Shown: piece by piece, positions 28,266 through 38,003 of the stretch
Layout: each line of letters begins with the position of its first letter
Numbering within the stretch: the first letter of the stretch is position 1
Assembly (NCBI RefSeq): GCF_000153725.1
Contig: NZ_DS022276.1
Coordinates: forward strand, 3,622,341 to 3,686,340
DNA length: 64,000 nucleotides
Reading direction: 5' to 3'
Source: Salipiger bermudensis HTCC2601
GTDB lineage: Bacteria > Pseudomonadota > Alphaproteobacteria > Rhodobacterales > Rhodobacteraceae
Translations under genes and position numbers: made by a program
The notes under the pieces: generated by a model
Database searches by the model: none
What the model saw: the letters and a program-made list of their open reading frames with translations, nothing else
What the model was told of the DNA's origin: nothing

Positions 28266-29684
28266 ATGACCCTGCACATTCCCTTCGACAACAGCTACGC
28301 CCGCCTGCCCGGCGCCTTCTACACCAAGCTCAAGCCCGCCACCGTGGCGCAGCCGACGCTCATCGCCTTCAACGAGGCGCTGGCCGGCGAGCTGGGCATC
28401 ACCGGCGCCGACGACCCGCGCCTCGCGCCGGTCTTTGCCGGCAACGTGCTGCCCGAGGGCGCCGACCCACTGGCGCAGATCTATGCCGGGCACCAGTTCG
28501 GAGGCTTCTCGCCGCAGCTGGGCGACGGGCGCGCGCACCTGCTGGGGGAAGTGGTCGACCAGCGCGGCATCCGGCGCGATATCCAGCTCAAGGGCTCTGG
28601 CCCCACGCCCTATTCGCGCCGCGGCGACGGGCGCGCCTGGCTCGGGCCGGTGCTGCGCGAATACGTGGTCAGCGAGGCGATGCACGCGCTCGGCGTGCCC
28701 ACCACCCGGGCGCTGGCGGCGGTGCGGACCGGAGAGGATATCCTGCGCGAACGGCCCCTGCCCGGCGCCGTGCTGACCCGCGTGGCACAAAGCCATATCC
28801 GTGTCGGCACGTTCCAGTTGTTCTCGTCGCGCGGACAATATGACGATCTGCAAACGCTCTACGACTATACCGTCGCCCGCCACTATCCCGGCGTGAAAAG
28901 CCCCGACGCGTTGCTCGCTAGGGTCTGCGAGCGGCAGGCCGCGCTGGTGGCGCAGTGGCTGAGCCTCGGCTTCATCCACGGTGTGATGAACACCGACAAT
29001 TGCACGCTCTCGGGCGAGACCATCGACTATGGCCCCTGCGCCTTCATGGACCGCTACGATCCCAACCAGGTGTTCTCTTCGATCGACCGCTACGGGCGCT
29101 ACGCCTACTCGGCCCAGCCCGACATCATCGTCTGGAACATGGCGCAGCTCGCCACCGCGCTGGTAGCGCTGATGCCCGATGCCGATGACGGCGTGAAGGT
29201 CTTCACCGAGATCGTGCATGGCATGGCAGACCTGCTGCGCGCCGAGTGGCTCAAGCGCTTTGGCGCCAAGATCGGCCTTGCCGATCCGCAGCCCGGCGAT
29301 GCGGCGCTGATCGGCGAGCTGCTCGATCTGATGCACAAGGGCCAGGCGGATTTCACCAACACCTTCCGGGCGCTGCTGGAAGATGATGCGCGCGACCAGT
29401 TCACCGACCGTGAGGCGTTTGACGGCTGGGAGGCGCGCTGGCGCGAGCGCATCCAGAACGAGCGAGATCCGGAGGGGCTGATGCGGCGCAGCAACCCGGC
29501 CTTCATCCCGCGCAACCACCGCGTCGAGCAGATGATCGCCGCCGCGGTCGAGGGCGACGACCGCTATTTCCATCACCTGAATGCGGTGCTGGCGCGCCCC
29601 TATGAGGAGCAACCAGAGGCCGAGGAGCTGCGCCACCCGCCGACCGAGGACGAGATCGTTCCGGCCACCTTCTGCGGCACCTGA
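28266..29684 (+). CDS. selO: Protein adenylyltransferase SelO (YdiU)
   Basis: 472 residues, pseudokinase fold that AMPylates proteins with ATP bound in flipped orientation, linked to redox stress. IYAGHQFGGFSPQLGDGRAHLLGE, IQLKGSGPTPYSRRGDGRAWLGPVLREY and HGVMNTDNCTLSGETIDYGPCAFMD are conserved. The C-terminus FCGT places Cys third from the end, the position of selenocysteine in animal SelO. ATG 28266 begins the conserved MTLHIPFDNSYA; its ribosome site is weak. Confidence 0.95.
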   Translation: MTLHIPFDNSYARLPGAFYTKLKPATVAQPTLIAFNEALAGELGITGADDPRLAPVFAGNVLPEGADPLAQIYAGHQFGGFSPQLGDGRAHLLGEVVDQRGIRRDIQLKGSGPTPYSRRGDGRAWLGPVLREYVVSEAMHALGVPTTRALAAVRTGEDILRERPLPGAVLTRVAQSHIRVGTFQLFSSRGQYDDLQTLYDYTVARHYPGVKSPDALLARVCERQAALVAQWLSLGFIHGVMNTDNCTLSGETIDYGPCAFMDRYDPNQVFSSIDRYGRYAYSAQPDIIVWNMAQLATALVALMPDADDGVKVFTEIVHGMADLLRAEWLKRFGAKIGLADPQPGDAALIGELLDLMHKGQADFTNTFRALLEDDARDQFTDREAFDGWEARWRERIQNERDPEGLMRRSNPAFIPRNHRVEQMIAAAVEGDDRYFHHLNAVLARPYEEQPEAEELRHPPTEDEIVPATFCGT

Positions 29685-29693
29685 GGGCGCGGC

Positions 29694-30575
29694 TCAGCGG
29701 CGGTTGATCAACACGATCCCCGCCGCCACCAGCACCAGCGCGCCAAGGAAGTTTGGCCCCACCGGCTCGCCCAGCAGCAGCCAGCCCATGCCGACCGCCA
29801 GCACCGGCGACAGGAAGCTGAAGGCGGCCACGTCAGAGGCGCGGTAGCGCTTCATCACGCCCATCCAGAAGGTGAAGCCCACGCCCACCACCACCACGCC
29901 TTGGAACAGCACGCCGCCCCAGTGCAGCGCCGTGGGCGCCCGCAGCACGGGGCCGAAGAGCGGCGCCAGCAGCGGCAGGAGCAGCGCCGAGACCGCCACC
30001 TGCCACATCAGCTGCGCCTCGGCGCTCAGGCGCTCGGATTGCCCCAGCCGCACGGTGAGCACGATCCCGGCCCAGAGCAGCGCCGCGATCAGCGCCAGCG
30101 CATCGCCGCGCCAGTCTCCGGCGCTGCGGCTCTGTGGATCCCACAGTGCCCAGCCGACGCCTGCCATCGCCAGCACGAGCCCAAGCAGTCGGCCGCGGGT
30201 CAGCCGCTCTCCCGGCAGCCAGAGATGCGCCGCCAGTGCCAGCCAGACCGGCATCGAGTAGAACACGATCGAGCCGCGCGACACGGTGGTGTAGTCGAGC
30301 GCGGTGAACAGCGCCACGAACTCGGCCGAGAACAGCAGCCCGAGCAGCAGCCCGCCCGCCTTGGCCTGCGCCATCCCCGAGAGCGCGCCGGGGCGGCGCC
30401 AGGCGATCCAGAGCCCCAGCACGAGCACGCCGATGGCCGAGCGCAGCCCGGCCGACAGCACCGGCGAAATGCCGTCATTGGTGAGTTTCACGACGACCTG
30501 GTTGAACGCGAGCAGCGTCGAGAACCCGATCAGTCCCGCCGCGCCGGCGAGATCCATGGACTTGCGAAGTGTCAT
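29694..30575 (-). CDS. EamA/DMT-family transporter
   Basis: 293 residues with about ten membrane helices in two EamA halves (about 10-140 and 155-290). The second half contains WRGDALALIAALLWAGIVLTVRL and ends in LLLGEPVGPNFLGALVLVAAGIVLINRR, both typical of the drug/metabolite transporter superfamily. Substrate unknown. The start is uncertain: ATG 30575 chosen, ATG 30557 possible. It converges on selO with a nine-base gap. Confidence 0.88.
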   Translation of the reverse strand: MTLRKSMDLAGAAGLIGFSTLLAFNQVVVKLTNDGISPVLSAGLRSAIGVLVLGLWIAWRRPGALSGMAQAKAGGLLLGLLFSAEFVALFTALDYTTVSRGSIVFYSMPVWLALAAHLWLPGERLTRGRLLGLVLAMAGVGWALWDPQSRSAGDWRGDALALIAALLWAGIVLTVRLGQSERLSAEAQLMWQVAVSALLLPLLAPLFGPVLRAPTALHWGGVLFQGVVVVGVGFTFWMGVMKRYRASDVAAFSFLSPVLAVGMGWLLLGEPVGPNFLGALVLVAAGIVLINRR

Positions 30576-30721
30576 GCCACGGCTGAACACCGAACCGCGC
30601 GGGGCGTCAAGCAATTGCCCGCCCGGGTTGGCCGCCCGGGAAGCGCGCGTTTTTCCTTCCCCGCCGCGGGGGCTTTCTGCCAAGGTGAGGCCAACAGAGA
30701 CAATTCCGGGAGGAGGAAACC

Positions 30722-31552
30722 ATGTCACTGATGGGAACGCTGGCGAAGCTCGCCATCGGCTATGCCGCGGCGCGCGGCGTCGACAAGCTGTCCGGAGGGG
30801 CCGGTCTCGGCGCGCTGCTTGGTGGCGGGGCGCAGGTCAAGGGCAGCGAGCCCGGCACCGATCTACAGGCGCAGATGGGCAAGATGTGGTCCGGCGATGC
30901 CGCCACGCCGTTGCAGGAGATGATGGCCAAGTTCCAGGAGACCGGCGCCGCCAATCCCCTGCAGGAGATGATGAGCAAGATGCAGGAAGGCGGCTTCGGC
31001 GCGATGTTCGGCGCGGCGGGACTTGCGCCCTCGGATGCGGGCAGCCCAAAGGGCGGGCTGCTCTCGGCGCTCTCGGGTGAAGGCGGGGCCGGGCTGCCCG
31101 CAATGTTCGCGGCAGCCGGCGGGGCCGCCGCGATGAGCGGCAAGGGGGTGGGCGCGATGCTCGATCAGGTCAGCACTGCCGGCACCCCGCCCGAGGCCGA
31201 GCAGGCCGCCGGGCTGATGCTGCGCGCGATGATCCAGGCGGCCAAGTCTGATGGCGGTATCGACAAGGCGGAGCAAGCCAAGATCCTCGAGACAGTCGGC
31301 GAGGATGCCTCTGCCGAGGACCTCGCCTTCGTGAAGACCCAGCTTTCGGCACCGGTCGATCCCGAAACGCTCGCTGCCGAGACCCCGGAGGCGCAGAAGG
31401 CGCAGGTCTATGCCGCCTCGCTGATGACGATCCGGGTCGATACCGATGCCGAGGCCGAGTATCTCGACCGGCTGGCCAAGGCGATGGGGCTTTCGGAGCT
31501 GGTGGTCAACCAGCTGCACATGCAGATGGGATTGCAGCCGCTCTATTCCTGA
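30722..31552 (+). CDS. DUF533 (YebE/TerB-like) protein
   Basis: 276 residues. A Gly/Met/Gln-rich N-terminal half with repeats of PLQEMM-type helices (NPLQEMMSKMQEGG) precedes a C-terminal TerB-like helical domain from about residue 150 (GLMLRAMIQAAKSDGGIDKAEQAKILE) with DG-I-D metal-type loops. The family is related to tellurite-resistance TerB, function unknown. GAGGAGGAAACC precedes the ATG. A strong terminator follows. Confidence 0.88.
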   Translation: MSLMGTLAKLAIGYAAARGVDKLSGGAGLGALLGGGAQVKGSEPGTDLQAQMGKMWSGDAATPLQEMMAKFQETGAANPLQEMMSKMQEGGFGAMFGAAGLAPSDAGSPKGGLLSALSGEGGAGLPAMFAAAGGAAAMSGKGVGAMLDQVSTAGTPPEAEQAAGLMLRAMIQAAKSDGGIDKAEQAKILETVGEDASAEDLAFVKTQLSAPVDPETLAAETPEAQKAQVYAASLMTIRVDTDAEAEYLDRLAKAMGLSELVVNQLHMQMGLQPLYS

Positions 31553-31575
31553 GCCACTCTGCCCGCAGAGTTCCG

Positions 31576-31610
31576 CCCCGTCCGGCGTCCGCCGGGCGGG
31601 GTTGGTTTTT
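31576..31610 (+). terminator. Rho-independent terminator after the DUF533 gene
   Basis: CCCCGTCCGGCG (31576-31587) pairs with CGCCGGGCGGGG (31590-31601) with minor mismatch, followed by TTGGTTTTT. Confidence 0.82.
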
Positions 31611-31644
31611 GCCCAGAGGTTTTGCTCAGAGGAAGGAGACCCCC

Positions 31645-32526
31645 ATGCCGCGCTCGTCCCGCTATGGTATCGCGCTCGCCGCCTTCGGCGCGCTCGTGCT
31701 GACACCGGACGCGCTGTTCATGCGGATCTCGGGGCTCGACGGCTGGCAGATGCTGGCCTGGCGCGGCTTTGGCGTCGGCGCGATGTTCTGGCTGGCATGG
31801 CTCATCCTTGCCAGGCGCGAGGCGCCGTTGCATCGTCTGCTGCGCCCGGCCGGGCTGGTGCTGATCGTGGCGCAATATTTCAACGCACTGCTGTTCCCGA
31901 TGGCCATCGCCGCCGCCCCGGTGGCAGTGGTGCTGCTCGCGGTCGCAACGGTGCCGGTCTGGGCGGCGCTGTTGTCGTGGCTGGCGCTCGGGGAACCCAC
32001 AAGCCGTGCTACATGGGCCACCATCGTTGCCGTGCTGGCGGGCATCGGCATCGCGGTCTCTGGCCATGGCGATCTGGCACTGAACCGGGCCGCGCTCACC
32101 GGCGCGCTCTGCGGCCTCGGCGTGGCGCTGAGCCTTGCCACCACCTTCGTCAGCCTGCGCCGCGCGCCTGAGCTGCCACTGCTGCCTGCGCTTGGCACCG
32201 GTGCGCTGCTGGCCGGGCTCACCGGCCTGCTCGTGGCCGGGCCCGGACGCATCGGCGACGGCAATGTCGCGGCGATCCTCGTCACCGCGCTGCTGATCCT
32301 GCCGGCCTCGTTCTTCTCCCTGTCGCAGGCCTCGCGCTACACCCAGGCCGCCAATGTCAGCCTGCTGATGCTGCTCGAGACCGTGCTGGGACCACTCTGG
32401 GTGTGGATCGGGCTAGGCGAGGCGCCAACGGCGCGGATGCTTGCAGGCGGCGCCATCGTGCTGGCGAGCCTCGCGCTCTATATCCTGCTGCCGCAGCGCC
32501 GGCGGGCCGCGCCCGAAGCTGCCTGA
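31645..32526 (+). CDS. EamA/DMT-family transporter
   Basis: 293 residues, about ten helices in two EamA halves. The start MPRSSRYGIALAAFGALVLTPDALFMR and the second-half SQASRYTQAANVSLLMLLETVLGPLWVWIGLGE are characteristic. AGGAAGGAG precedes ATG 31645, which decides the start over an upstream in-frame ATG. Substrate unknown; it is only distantly similar to the DMT protein at 29694. Confidence 0.9.
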   Translation: MPRSSRYGIALAAFGALVLTPDALFMRISGLDGWQMLAWRGFGVGAMFWLAWLILARREAPLHRLLRPAGLVLIVAQYFNALLFPMAIAAAPVAVVLLAVATVPVWAALLSWLALGEPTSRATWATIVAVLAGIGIAVSGHGDLALNRAALTGALCGLGVALSLATTFVSLRRAPELPLLPALGTGALLAGLTGLLVAGPGRIGDGNVAAILVTALLILPASFFSLSQASRYTQAANVSLLMLLETVLGPLWVWIGLGEAPTARMLAGGAIVLASLALYILLPQRRRAAPEAA

Positions 32527-32571
32527 GCCGCAGCCCGGGCCGCCACCCTCGTTGAAGCGGCAGCCCGAGTC

Positions 32572-33288
32572 TCAGTCGAGCTGAATGTTGACGCGGCGGT
32601 TCTGCCGGCCCTTGTTCTCGATCTTGCCGATGCGGATGCGCCCGATCTCGCCGGTGCGCGCCACGTGGGTGCCACCGCAAGGCTGCAGGTCGATCTGCTC
32701 CTCGCCTGTGCCAATGCGCACCAGCCGCACCGCGCCCTGCCCGCGCGGAGGCTGCACGGTCATGGTCCTGACCAGCGCCGGGTTGGCGTCGAGCACGGCC
32801 TCCTCGACCCAGTCGGCGCTGATCGCCAGATCCCGCTCGACAAAGCCGTTGAGCATCTCCTCGATCGCCTCGCGACTGTCGGGAAGATCGGGGGTCGCGA
32901 AATCGAGCCGCCCGTGTCCGGCGCTGATATTGCCGCCGGTGACAGGCAGTGGCACCACGACAGACAGCAGGTGCAGCGCGCTGTGCACGCGCATGTGCCG
33001 GTGCCGCCGCTCCCAGTCGAGGCGCTGGCTCACGACGGTGCCGGGTGCAGGCAGCGGCAGCGGCTCGGCGGGCACGAGGATCACCGCGTCGCGCTCGCCC
33101 TGAACCGCCGTGGCGATGCTCAGGCTGCGCCCATGCCAGTCGAGCCGCCCGCTGTCTCCCGGCTGGCCACCGCCCCTGGGAAAGAACACCGTCCGATCGA
33201 GCACGATGCCGCCTTCTTGCGTGTGCGCACGCACCACGCCGGTGGCATCGCGAAGATAGGCATCCTCGCGAAACAGCGCCTTCGTCAT
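32572..33288 (-). CDS. Alanyl-tRNA editing protein, AlaX type
   Basis: 238 residues, free-standing relative of the AlaRS editing domain that clears Ser- or Gly-mischarged tRNA(Ala). The zinc site is complete: HSALH (His102, His106) and CGGTH (Cys204, His208); the N-terminal FFPRGGGQPGDSG is also conserved. The length fits an AlaX-M type. It overlaps the mechanosensitive channel gene by four bases. Confidence 0.93.
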   Translation of the reverse strand: MTKALFREDAYLRDATGVVRAHTQEGGIVLDRTVFFPRGGGQPGDSGRLDWHGRSLSIATAVQGERDAVILVPAEPLPLPAPGTVVSQRLDWERRHRHMRVHSALHLLSVVVPLPVTGGNISAGHGRLDFATPDLPDSREAIEEMLNGFVERDLAISADWVEEAVLDANPALVRTMTVQPPRGQGAVRLVRIGTGEEQIDLQPCGGTHVARTGEIGRIRIGKIENKGRQNRRVNIQLD

Positions 33289-35782
33289 CGGCCGCCGTCT
33301 CCGCCTTCTCCGCCGCCCTCGCCGCCGCCACCGTCGCCATCGGCATCGCCCTCGCGTCCTGCGGGCACGATGCCCGAGTGGGACGACTGCTCCGCCGCCG
33401 CGCGGTCATGCGCCACCTTGTCCTCCGCCGTCGAACCGGCCTCGGGCGCGCGCGGCGCGGAGGTGCCCCGGTCCGGGTACAGGACCTCGGGGTTGCGCAG
33501 CCAGACATCGCGCTGCGCAAACGGGATCTCGATGCCTTCTTCGGCAAAGCGCTGCGCGATCTCGTGGTGGAAGTCGGAGGTCACGATCAGCATCTGACCG
33601 ACATCGCGGATGATCGCGCGGATCACGAAGTTCAGCGAGTCCGCACCGAACTCCTCGAAGGTGACCATCGGCTCCGGGTTGAGCAGGACGAGGTCGTGCT
33701 GGCGCACGATGCGCAGCAGGATGTCCTGAACCTTGCGGGTGTCGCTGCCATAGGCCACGCCCACGGTCATCACCACCCGGCCGATGATGTTGCCGCGCGT
33801 GTAGTTGGTCACCGTGCCAGAGACGAAATCCGAGTTCGGGACGATCAGGTCGGTGCGGTCGAAGGTCTCGATACGGGTCGAGCGCACAGAGATGTCCTTG
33901 ACGATGCCGTGGTTGCCGTTGACCTCGATCCAGTCGCCTTCGGAGATCGGGCGTTCAATCAGCAGGATGATGCCCGAGACGAAGTTCGACACGATGGTCT
34001 GCAGGCCGAAACCGATCCCGACCGACAGCGCACCGGCGACGATGGCCAGCGAGGACAGGTCGAGACCGGCGGCCGTCACCGCGATCAGCGCCGCCACGAA
34101 GACGCCGAGATACCCCAGCCCCGCGACCAGCGCGTTCTGGCCCCCGACATCGATCCTGGTCTTCGGTAGAATGGTGCTGCGCAACCCGCTCTGCATCATG
34201 CGGGTGACCGTGTAGCCGATCGCGAAGACGATCGCGAAGGTGAGGAAATCGCTTGGTGAAATCCGCGTTTCGCCGATCTGAACGCCTTCCTTGAAGCGTG
34301 TCCAGAGCTCGGTCAGGTCGGCCACGCGAGCGCCCCAGATCAGCGCCAGCACCGGCAGCTGCAGAACCATCAGCAGGAAGCCTGCCAGAACCGGGATGAG
34401 GCTGTCCGAGGCCTGCGGGTCGCGCCCGGTGACCAGTTCGTAAAGATCGTTCACGAACCGCTGCAGCACCAGCACCAAGGCCAGCACCGCGAGGGTTCGG
34501 ATGGTCGGATAGATCAGCCCCTGACCGACCGCGTCATAGCCGATCCCGGACATGATCGGCGCGATGATCGCGACGAAGATGGTGATCCGCCCGATGGCGC
34601 GGGCGATGCGCAGCGGAAGGTCGAGCCTTCGAGCAGGGTGCCGTCGGAATCCGTCTCGTCGTTGAGTGTGGTCAGGATATGCCCGAGCCGCCACAGCATC
34701 AGCGCGCAGAGCAGCAGCACAGGATAGTCGAGCACCACCTGCACCTCGTCGGGATAAGAGAAGATGGCGCCGATGGTCTCCCCGGCCGAGCGCAGCACAA
34801 GCAGGATCGCCAGCAGGTTGGCATAATAGCGCGCCTCGACGCGCTGCTTGGGCGGCAGCGGCAGCGTGGCGATGTCGTCGTTGCGGTTGAAACTCTGATC
34901 GGCGAGCCAGCGCACGATCAGCAGCGCCGCGCCCCAGACCGGAATCATCTCGAGCACGCGCTGCAGGTTCACGCCGGCGAAACTGGTGGTTCGCACGGCG
35001 GCGACCAGCATCACCAGCCCCAGGAAGGGCAGGATGATGCGGATGATCGAGGCGATGAAGCTCCACACCCCCGAGCCGCGCCGGGTCGTGGAGCGCAGCC
35101 ACTCGATGAACTTGTCGACCCAGACCGGCCCGCGCGCCACCAGCAGCAGCGCCAGCAGCAGCAGCAGAGCGATGACCGGCAGGTTGCGCCAGGCCTCCGA
35201 GCGCTTGACGTCCGACAGGATGCCTTCGCGCAGCTCCCCGACCAGGCTCTGCCCCGACTGCATCAGCGCCGCGGCCGTCTCGGACCAGAGCGCAGGGTTG
35301 AGCGGCGAGGGCCCCAGAGACAGCAGCGCATTGGCCTGCCGGGTCCGCACGATGCCGTCGATCTCGCGGATCAGCCCGTCGGCCTGGGTATGGGCCTCCT
35401 GCGCTCGTCGCGCCGGAGCCTGCAGGCGTTGCAGTTCGTCATTGAGCTGGCTGCGCCGCAGGGCGATCGACTCGGGCTCGCTCTCGCCCTCGGCCGGTGG
35501 CGGCCCCAGCGCGTCGAGCTGCGATTGCAGCGTCTGGATGCGGCTCGCGTTGGTGCTTTCAGCCTGCAGGAAGGTGTCGCGCCAGCCCGCAAGGGTGCTG
35601 CGCAACTCCTCGAAGGCCTCGGTCGAGGCCCGCTCGCTGGCGACGGCCTCCTCGGCGCGGCTGGCGACTTCGCTCCAGCTCTCGTAATCGGTGCCCTCTT
35701 CCTGCGCACCGGCCAGCCCTGCGCTCAGCGCGAGGACCAGCCAGAGCGCCGCGACGCGAAGCCAGCGCAACATCGGGATCAC
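33285..35782 (-). pseudogene. DUF3772/MscS-family mechanosensitive channel, interrupted by a one-base frameshift
   Basis: About 830 residues if the frame is restored. The first part (35782 to about 34626) has a signal peptide (AGLAGAQ), a coiled-coil periplasmic DUF3772 region and membrane helices, ending in frame at TLNDETDSDGTLLEG. Reading continues only in another frame as LDLPLRIARAIGR (from about 34625), through the MscS pore/beta domain (GIGFGLQTIVSNFVSGIILL, RPISEGDWIEVNG) to a Gly-rich tail. Adding one G at 34626-34627 gives EGLDLPLRIAR without a break. It overlaps cysK (GTGA) and alaX. A real lesion or a sequencing error; otherwise the gene looks intact. Confidence 0.85.
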
Positions 35783-36807
35783 CCGTCCTCGAAGACACCG
35801 GGAATCGAGGCCGGCGCGCGATCAAGCCACGACGGCACCGGCAGACCCTTGCCTTTCAGGAAGTCCGGGTTGAACAGCTTCGACTGGTAGCGGTTGCCGA
35901 AGTCGCACAGCACGGTGACGATGGTGTGGCCAGGGCCGAGCTCTTTCGCCATCTTGATCGCACCGGCGACGTTCACGCCCGACGAGCCGCCAAGGCAGAG
36001 GCCTTCTTCGGCCAGCATGTCATAGACCACCGGCAGCGCCTCCTCGTCGGGGACGCGGCAGGTGAAATCGGGGGTGAAGCCCTCGAGATTGGCGGTGATG
36101 CGGCCCTGCCCGATGCCCTCGGTGATCGAGTCGCCGGGGTTCTCCTGCCCGGTATAGATCTTGTAGAGCCCGGCGCCCGCCGGATCGGCGAGGCCGATCT
36201 TCACGCCCTTGGGCTGCAGCGCCTGCGCCACGCCCGCGAGTGTCCCGCCCGAGCCCACGGCGCAGATGAAGCCGTCGACCTTGCCGCCGGTCTGCTCCCA
36301 GATCTCGGGGCCGGTGGTCTCGATATGGGCCTGCCGGTTGGCGACGTTGTCGAACTGGTTGGCCCAGATCGCACCATGCTCGGCTGTGCGCGCCATCTCC
36401 TCGGCCAGACGGCCCGAGTAGCGCACGTAGTTGTTGGGATTCTTGTAGGGCGCCGCGGGCACCTGCACGAGCTCGGCGCCGGCAAGACGGATCATATCCT
36501 TCTTTTCCTGCGACTGGGTCTCGGGAATCACGATCACCGTGCGGAAGCCCATCGAGGCGCCGACCAGCGCCAGCCCGATGCCGGTGTTGCCGGCGGTGCC
36601 CTCGACGATGGTGCCGCCGGGCTCGAGAAGGCCCTTCTCGACCGCGTCACGGATGATGTAGAGCGCCGCGCGGTCCTTGACCGACTGGCCGGGGTTGGCG
36701 AATTCCGCCTTGCCCAGAATGGTGCAGCCGGTCATCTCGCTGGCTTTGCGCAGCTTGATGAGCGGCGTGTGTCCGATCAGATGCGCAAGATCCTGTGCAA
36801 CCCGCAT
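35779..36807 (-). CDS. cysK: Cysteine synthase A (O-acetylserine sulfhydrylase)
   Basis: 342 residues, PLP enzyme that makes cysteine from O-acetylserine and sulfide. NPGQSVKDRA holds the PLP lysine (Lys44), TAGNTG (71-76) binds the substrate carboxylate and AVGSGGTLAG the PLP phosphate; LGGSSGVNVAGA follows. ATG 36807 has GGGGAGG upstream. It follows trgB with a 58-base gap, the order trgA-trgB-cysK known from R. sphaeroides tellurite resistance. Confidence 0.95.
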   Translation of the reverse strand: MRVAQDLAHLIGHTPLIKLRKASEMTGCTILGKAEFANPGQSVKDRAALYIIRDAVEKGLLEPGGTIVEGTAGNTGIGLALVGASMGFRTVIVIPETQSQEKKDMIRLAGAELVQVPAAPYKNPNNYVRYSGRLAEEMARTAEHGAIWANQFDNVANRQAHIETTGPEIWEQTGGKVDGFICAVGSGGTLAGVAQALQPKGVKIGLADPAGAGLYKIYTGQENPGDSITEGIGQGRITANLEGFTPDFTCRVPDEEALPVVYDMLAEEGLCLGGSSGVNVAGAIKMAKELGPGHTIVTVLCDFGNRYQSKLFNPDFLKGKGLPVPSWLDRAPASIPGVFEDG

Positions 36808-36865
36808 GGGCGCCTCCCCTTTGTCTCGGTCTGGGGGACAGGTGTAGGGCGCGCCCCCGGGGAAC

Positions 36866-37993
36866 TCAAGCGCTCGAACGCAACTCCTCACGATGACGTG
36901 CCAGCCAGTAGAGCATCATTGCCAGCGGGCCGACATTGACCTCGCCGCTGTCGCAAAGCGCGAGCGCCTCGTCGAACGGAATCACATGATTGCGGATGTC
37001 TTCGTGCTCCTCTTCGAGCCCGCCCATGCCGTTGTCGGCCTCCGAGAGCGCGCACAGCCCGAGGAAGCAATGGTAGAACTCGGTGCTGTAGCCCGGCGCG
37101 GCATAGACCTTCATCATCGGGCGCAGCTCGCGGATGTCGAGCCCGGCTTCCTCCTGCGCCTCGCGCAGCGCGCAGGCCTCGGGGCTCTCGCCGGCGTCGA
37201 CCAGCCCGGCGGCCGGTTCGAGCACGGTCAACTGCGGATCCCCACGGAACAGAGGGCCGTAGCGGAGCTGCTCGATCAGCATCACCCGGTCGGTCGCCGG
37301 ATCGTAGGGCAGCACCAGCGCCGCATCATAGGCCACGAAGCACTCGCGCGAGAAGGTCTCGGTCATGCTCCCGTCAAAGCGCTGGTGGCGCAATTCGAAG
37401 GCGCGGGTGCGAAAGAAGCCCTCGAAGCCCGCGTGGTCCTGCACGATCTCGACGATCTCGCGGCCGCGTCCCGAGCGCAGCTCGTGCGGGGCGCCACCCC
37501 GCGCAAGGATCCGGGCCCAGGCGCGCGCCGCCAGGAACGGCCGCCGCCCGGCGATCTCGGCAGAACTCGCGCGCCCGTATTGCCGCATGATCTCGCGCGC
37601 CGTGCGCCTTGCCAGTTCGCCCCAGTCCGCCGCCCATTCCGAGAGGTGGAAGAGCGGACCGCACTCCTGCGGCGGGCAGGCGCTGCACGCGACCAGCACC
37701 GGCAGCCGCGCACCGGTTCCGGTCAGCGCCTCGCGCTCCTGCAGCCCCTCGCCGAACCCGCCCGAGAAGAATGCCAGCCGTGCCATGTCCTCGTCGGAAA
37801 GCCCCTGAAGCAACAGCCCCTCGGCTGCGGTGCCCGGCGCGATGCAAAGCGCGGCTTCGGGCACGCCCTTGGTATTGGCGTAGTAGACCGACAGGTCGGG
37901 CAGCATGGCCGGCACGGCTTGTGCGTCGCGGCCAAGGATTTCGGCCAGCACGGGCCGGTGGCACAGGGTGCCGTAGACGAACAGATCGGGCAC
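36866..37993 (-). CDS. trgB: TrgB: gamma-glutamylcyclotransferase-like plus NUDIX hydrolase fusion
   Basis: 375 residues, two domains. Residues 1-110 (MPDLFVYGTLCHRPVL) are AIG2/GGCT-like; residues about 195-365 are an ADP-ribose pyrophosphatase-type NUDIX domain with a complete NUDIX box from Gly263 (G-X5-E-X7-REAQEE-X-GL). The start is GTG at 37993, with AAGGAG five bases upstream and trgA ending ten bases before. R. sphaeroides TrgB contributes to tellurite resistance; how is not known. Confidence 0.9.
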   Translation of the reverse strand: MPDLFVYGTLCHRPVLAEILGRDAQAVPAMLPDLSVYYANTKGVPEAALCIAPGTAAEGLLLQGLSDEDMARLAFFSGGFGEGLQEREALTGTGARLPVLVACSACPPQECGPLFHLSEWAADWGELARRTAREIMRQYGRASSAEIAGRRPFLAARAWARILARGGAPHELRSGRGREIVEIVQDHAGFEGFFRTRAFELRHQRFDGSMTETFSRECFVAYDAALVLPYDPATDRVMLIEQLRYGPLFRGDPQLTVLEPAAGLVDAGESPEACALREAQEEAGLDIRELRPMMKVYAAPGYSTEFYHCFLGLCALSEADNGMGGLEEEHEDIRNHVIPFDEALALCDSGEVNVGPLAMMLYWLARHREELRSSA

Positions 37994-38003
37994 GGGGGCT
38001 CCT

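Noticed and set aside
34610..34640. Programmed -1 ribosomal frameshift in the MscS-type gene
   Set aside because: The local codons CTC GAA GGC TCG contain no slippery heptamer, and one added G repairs the frame simply.
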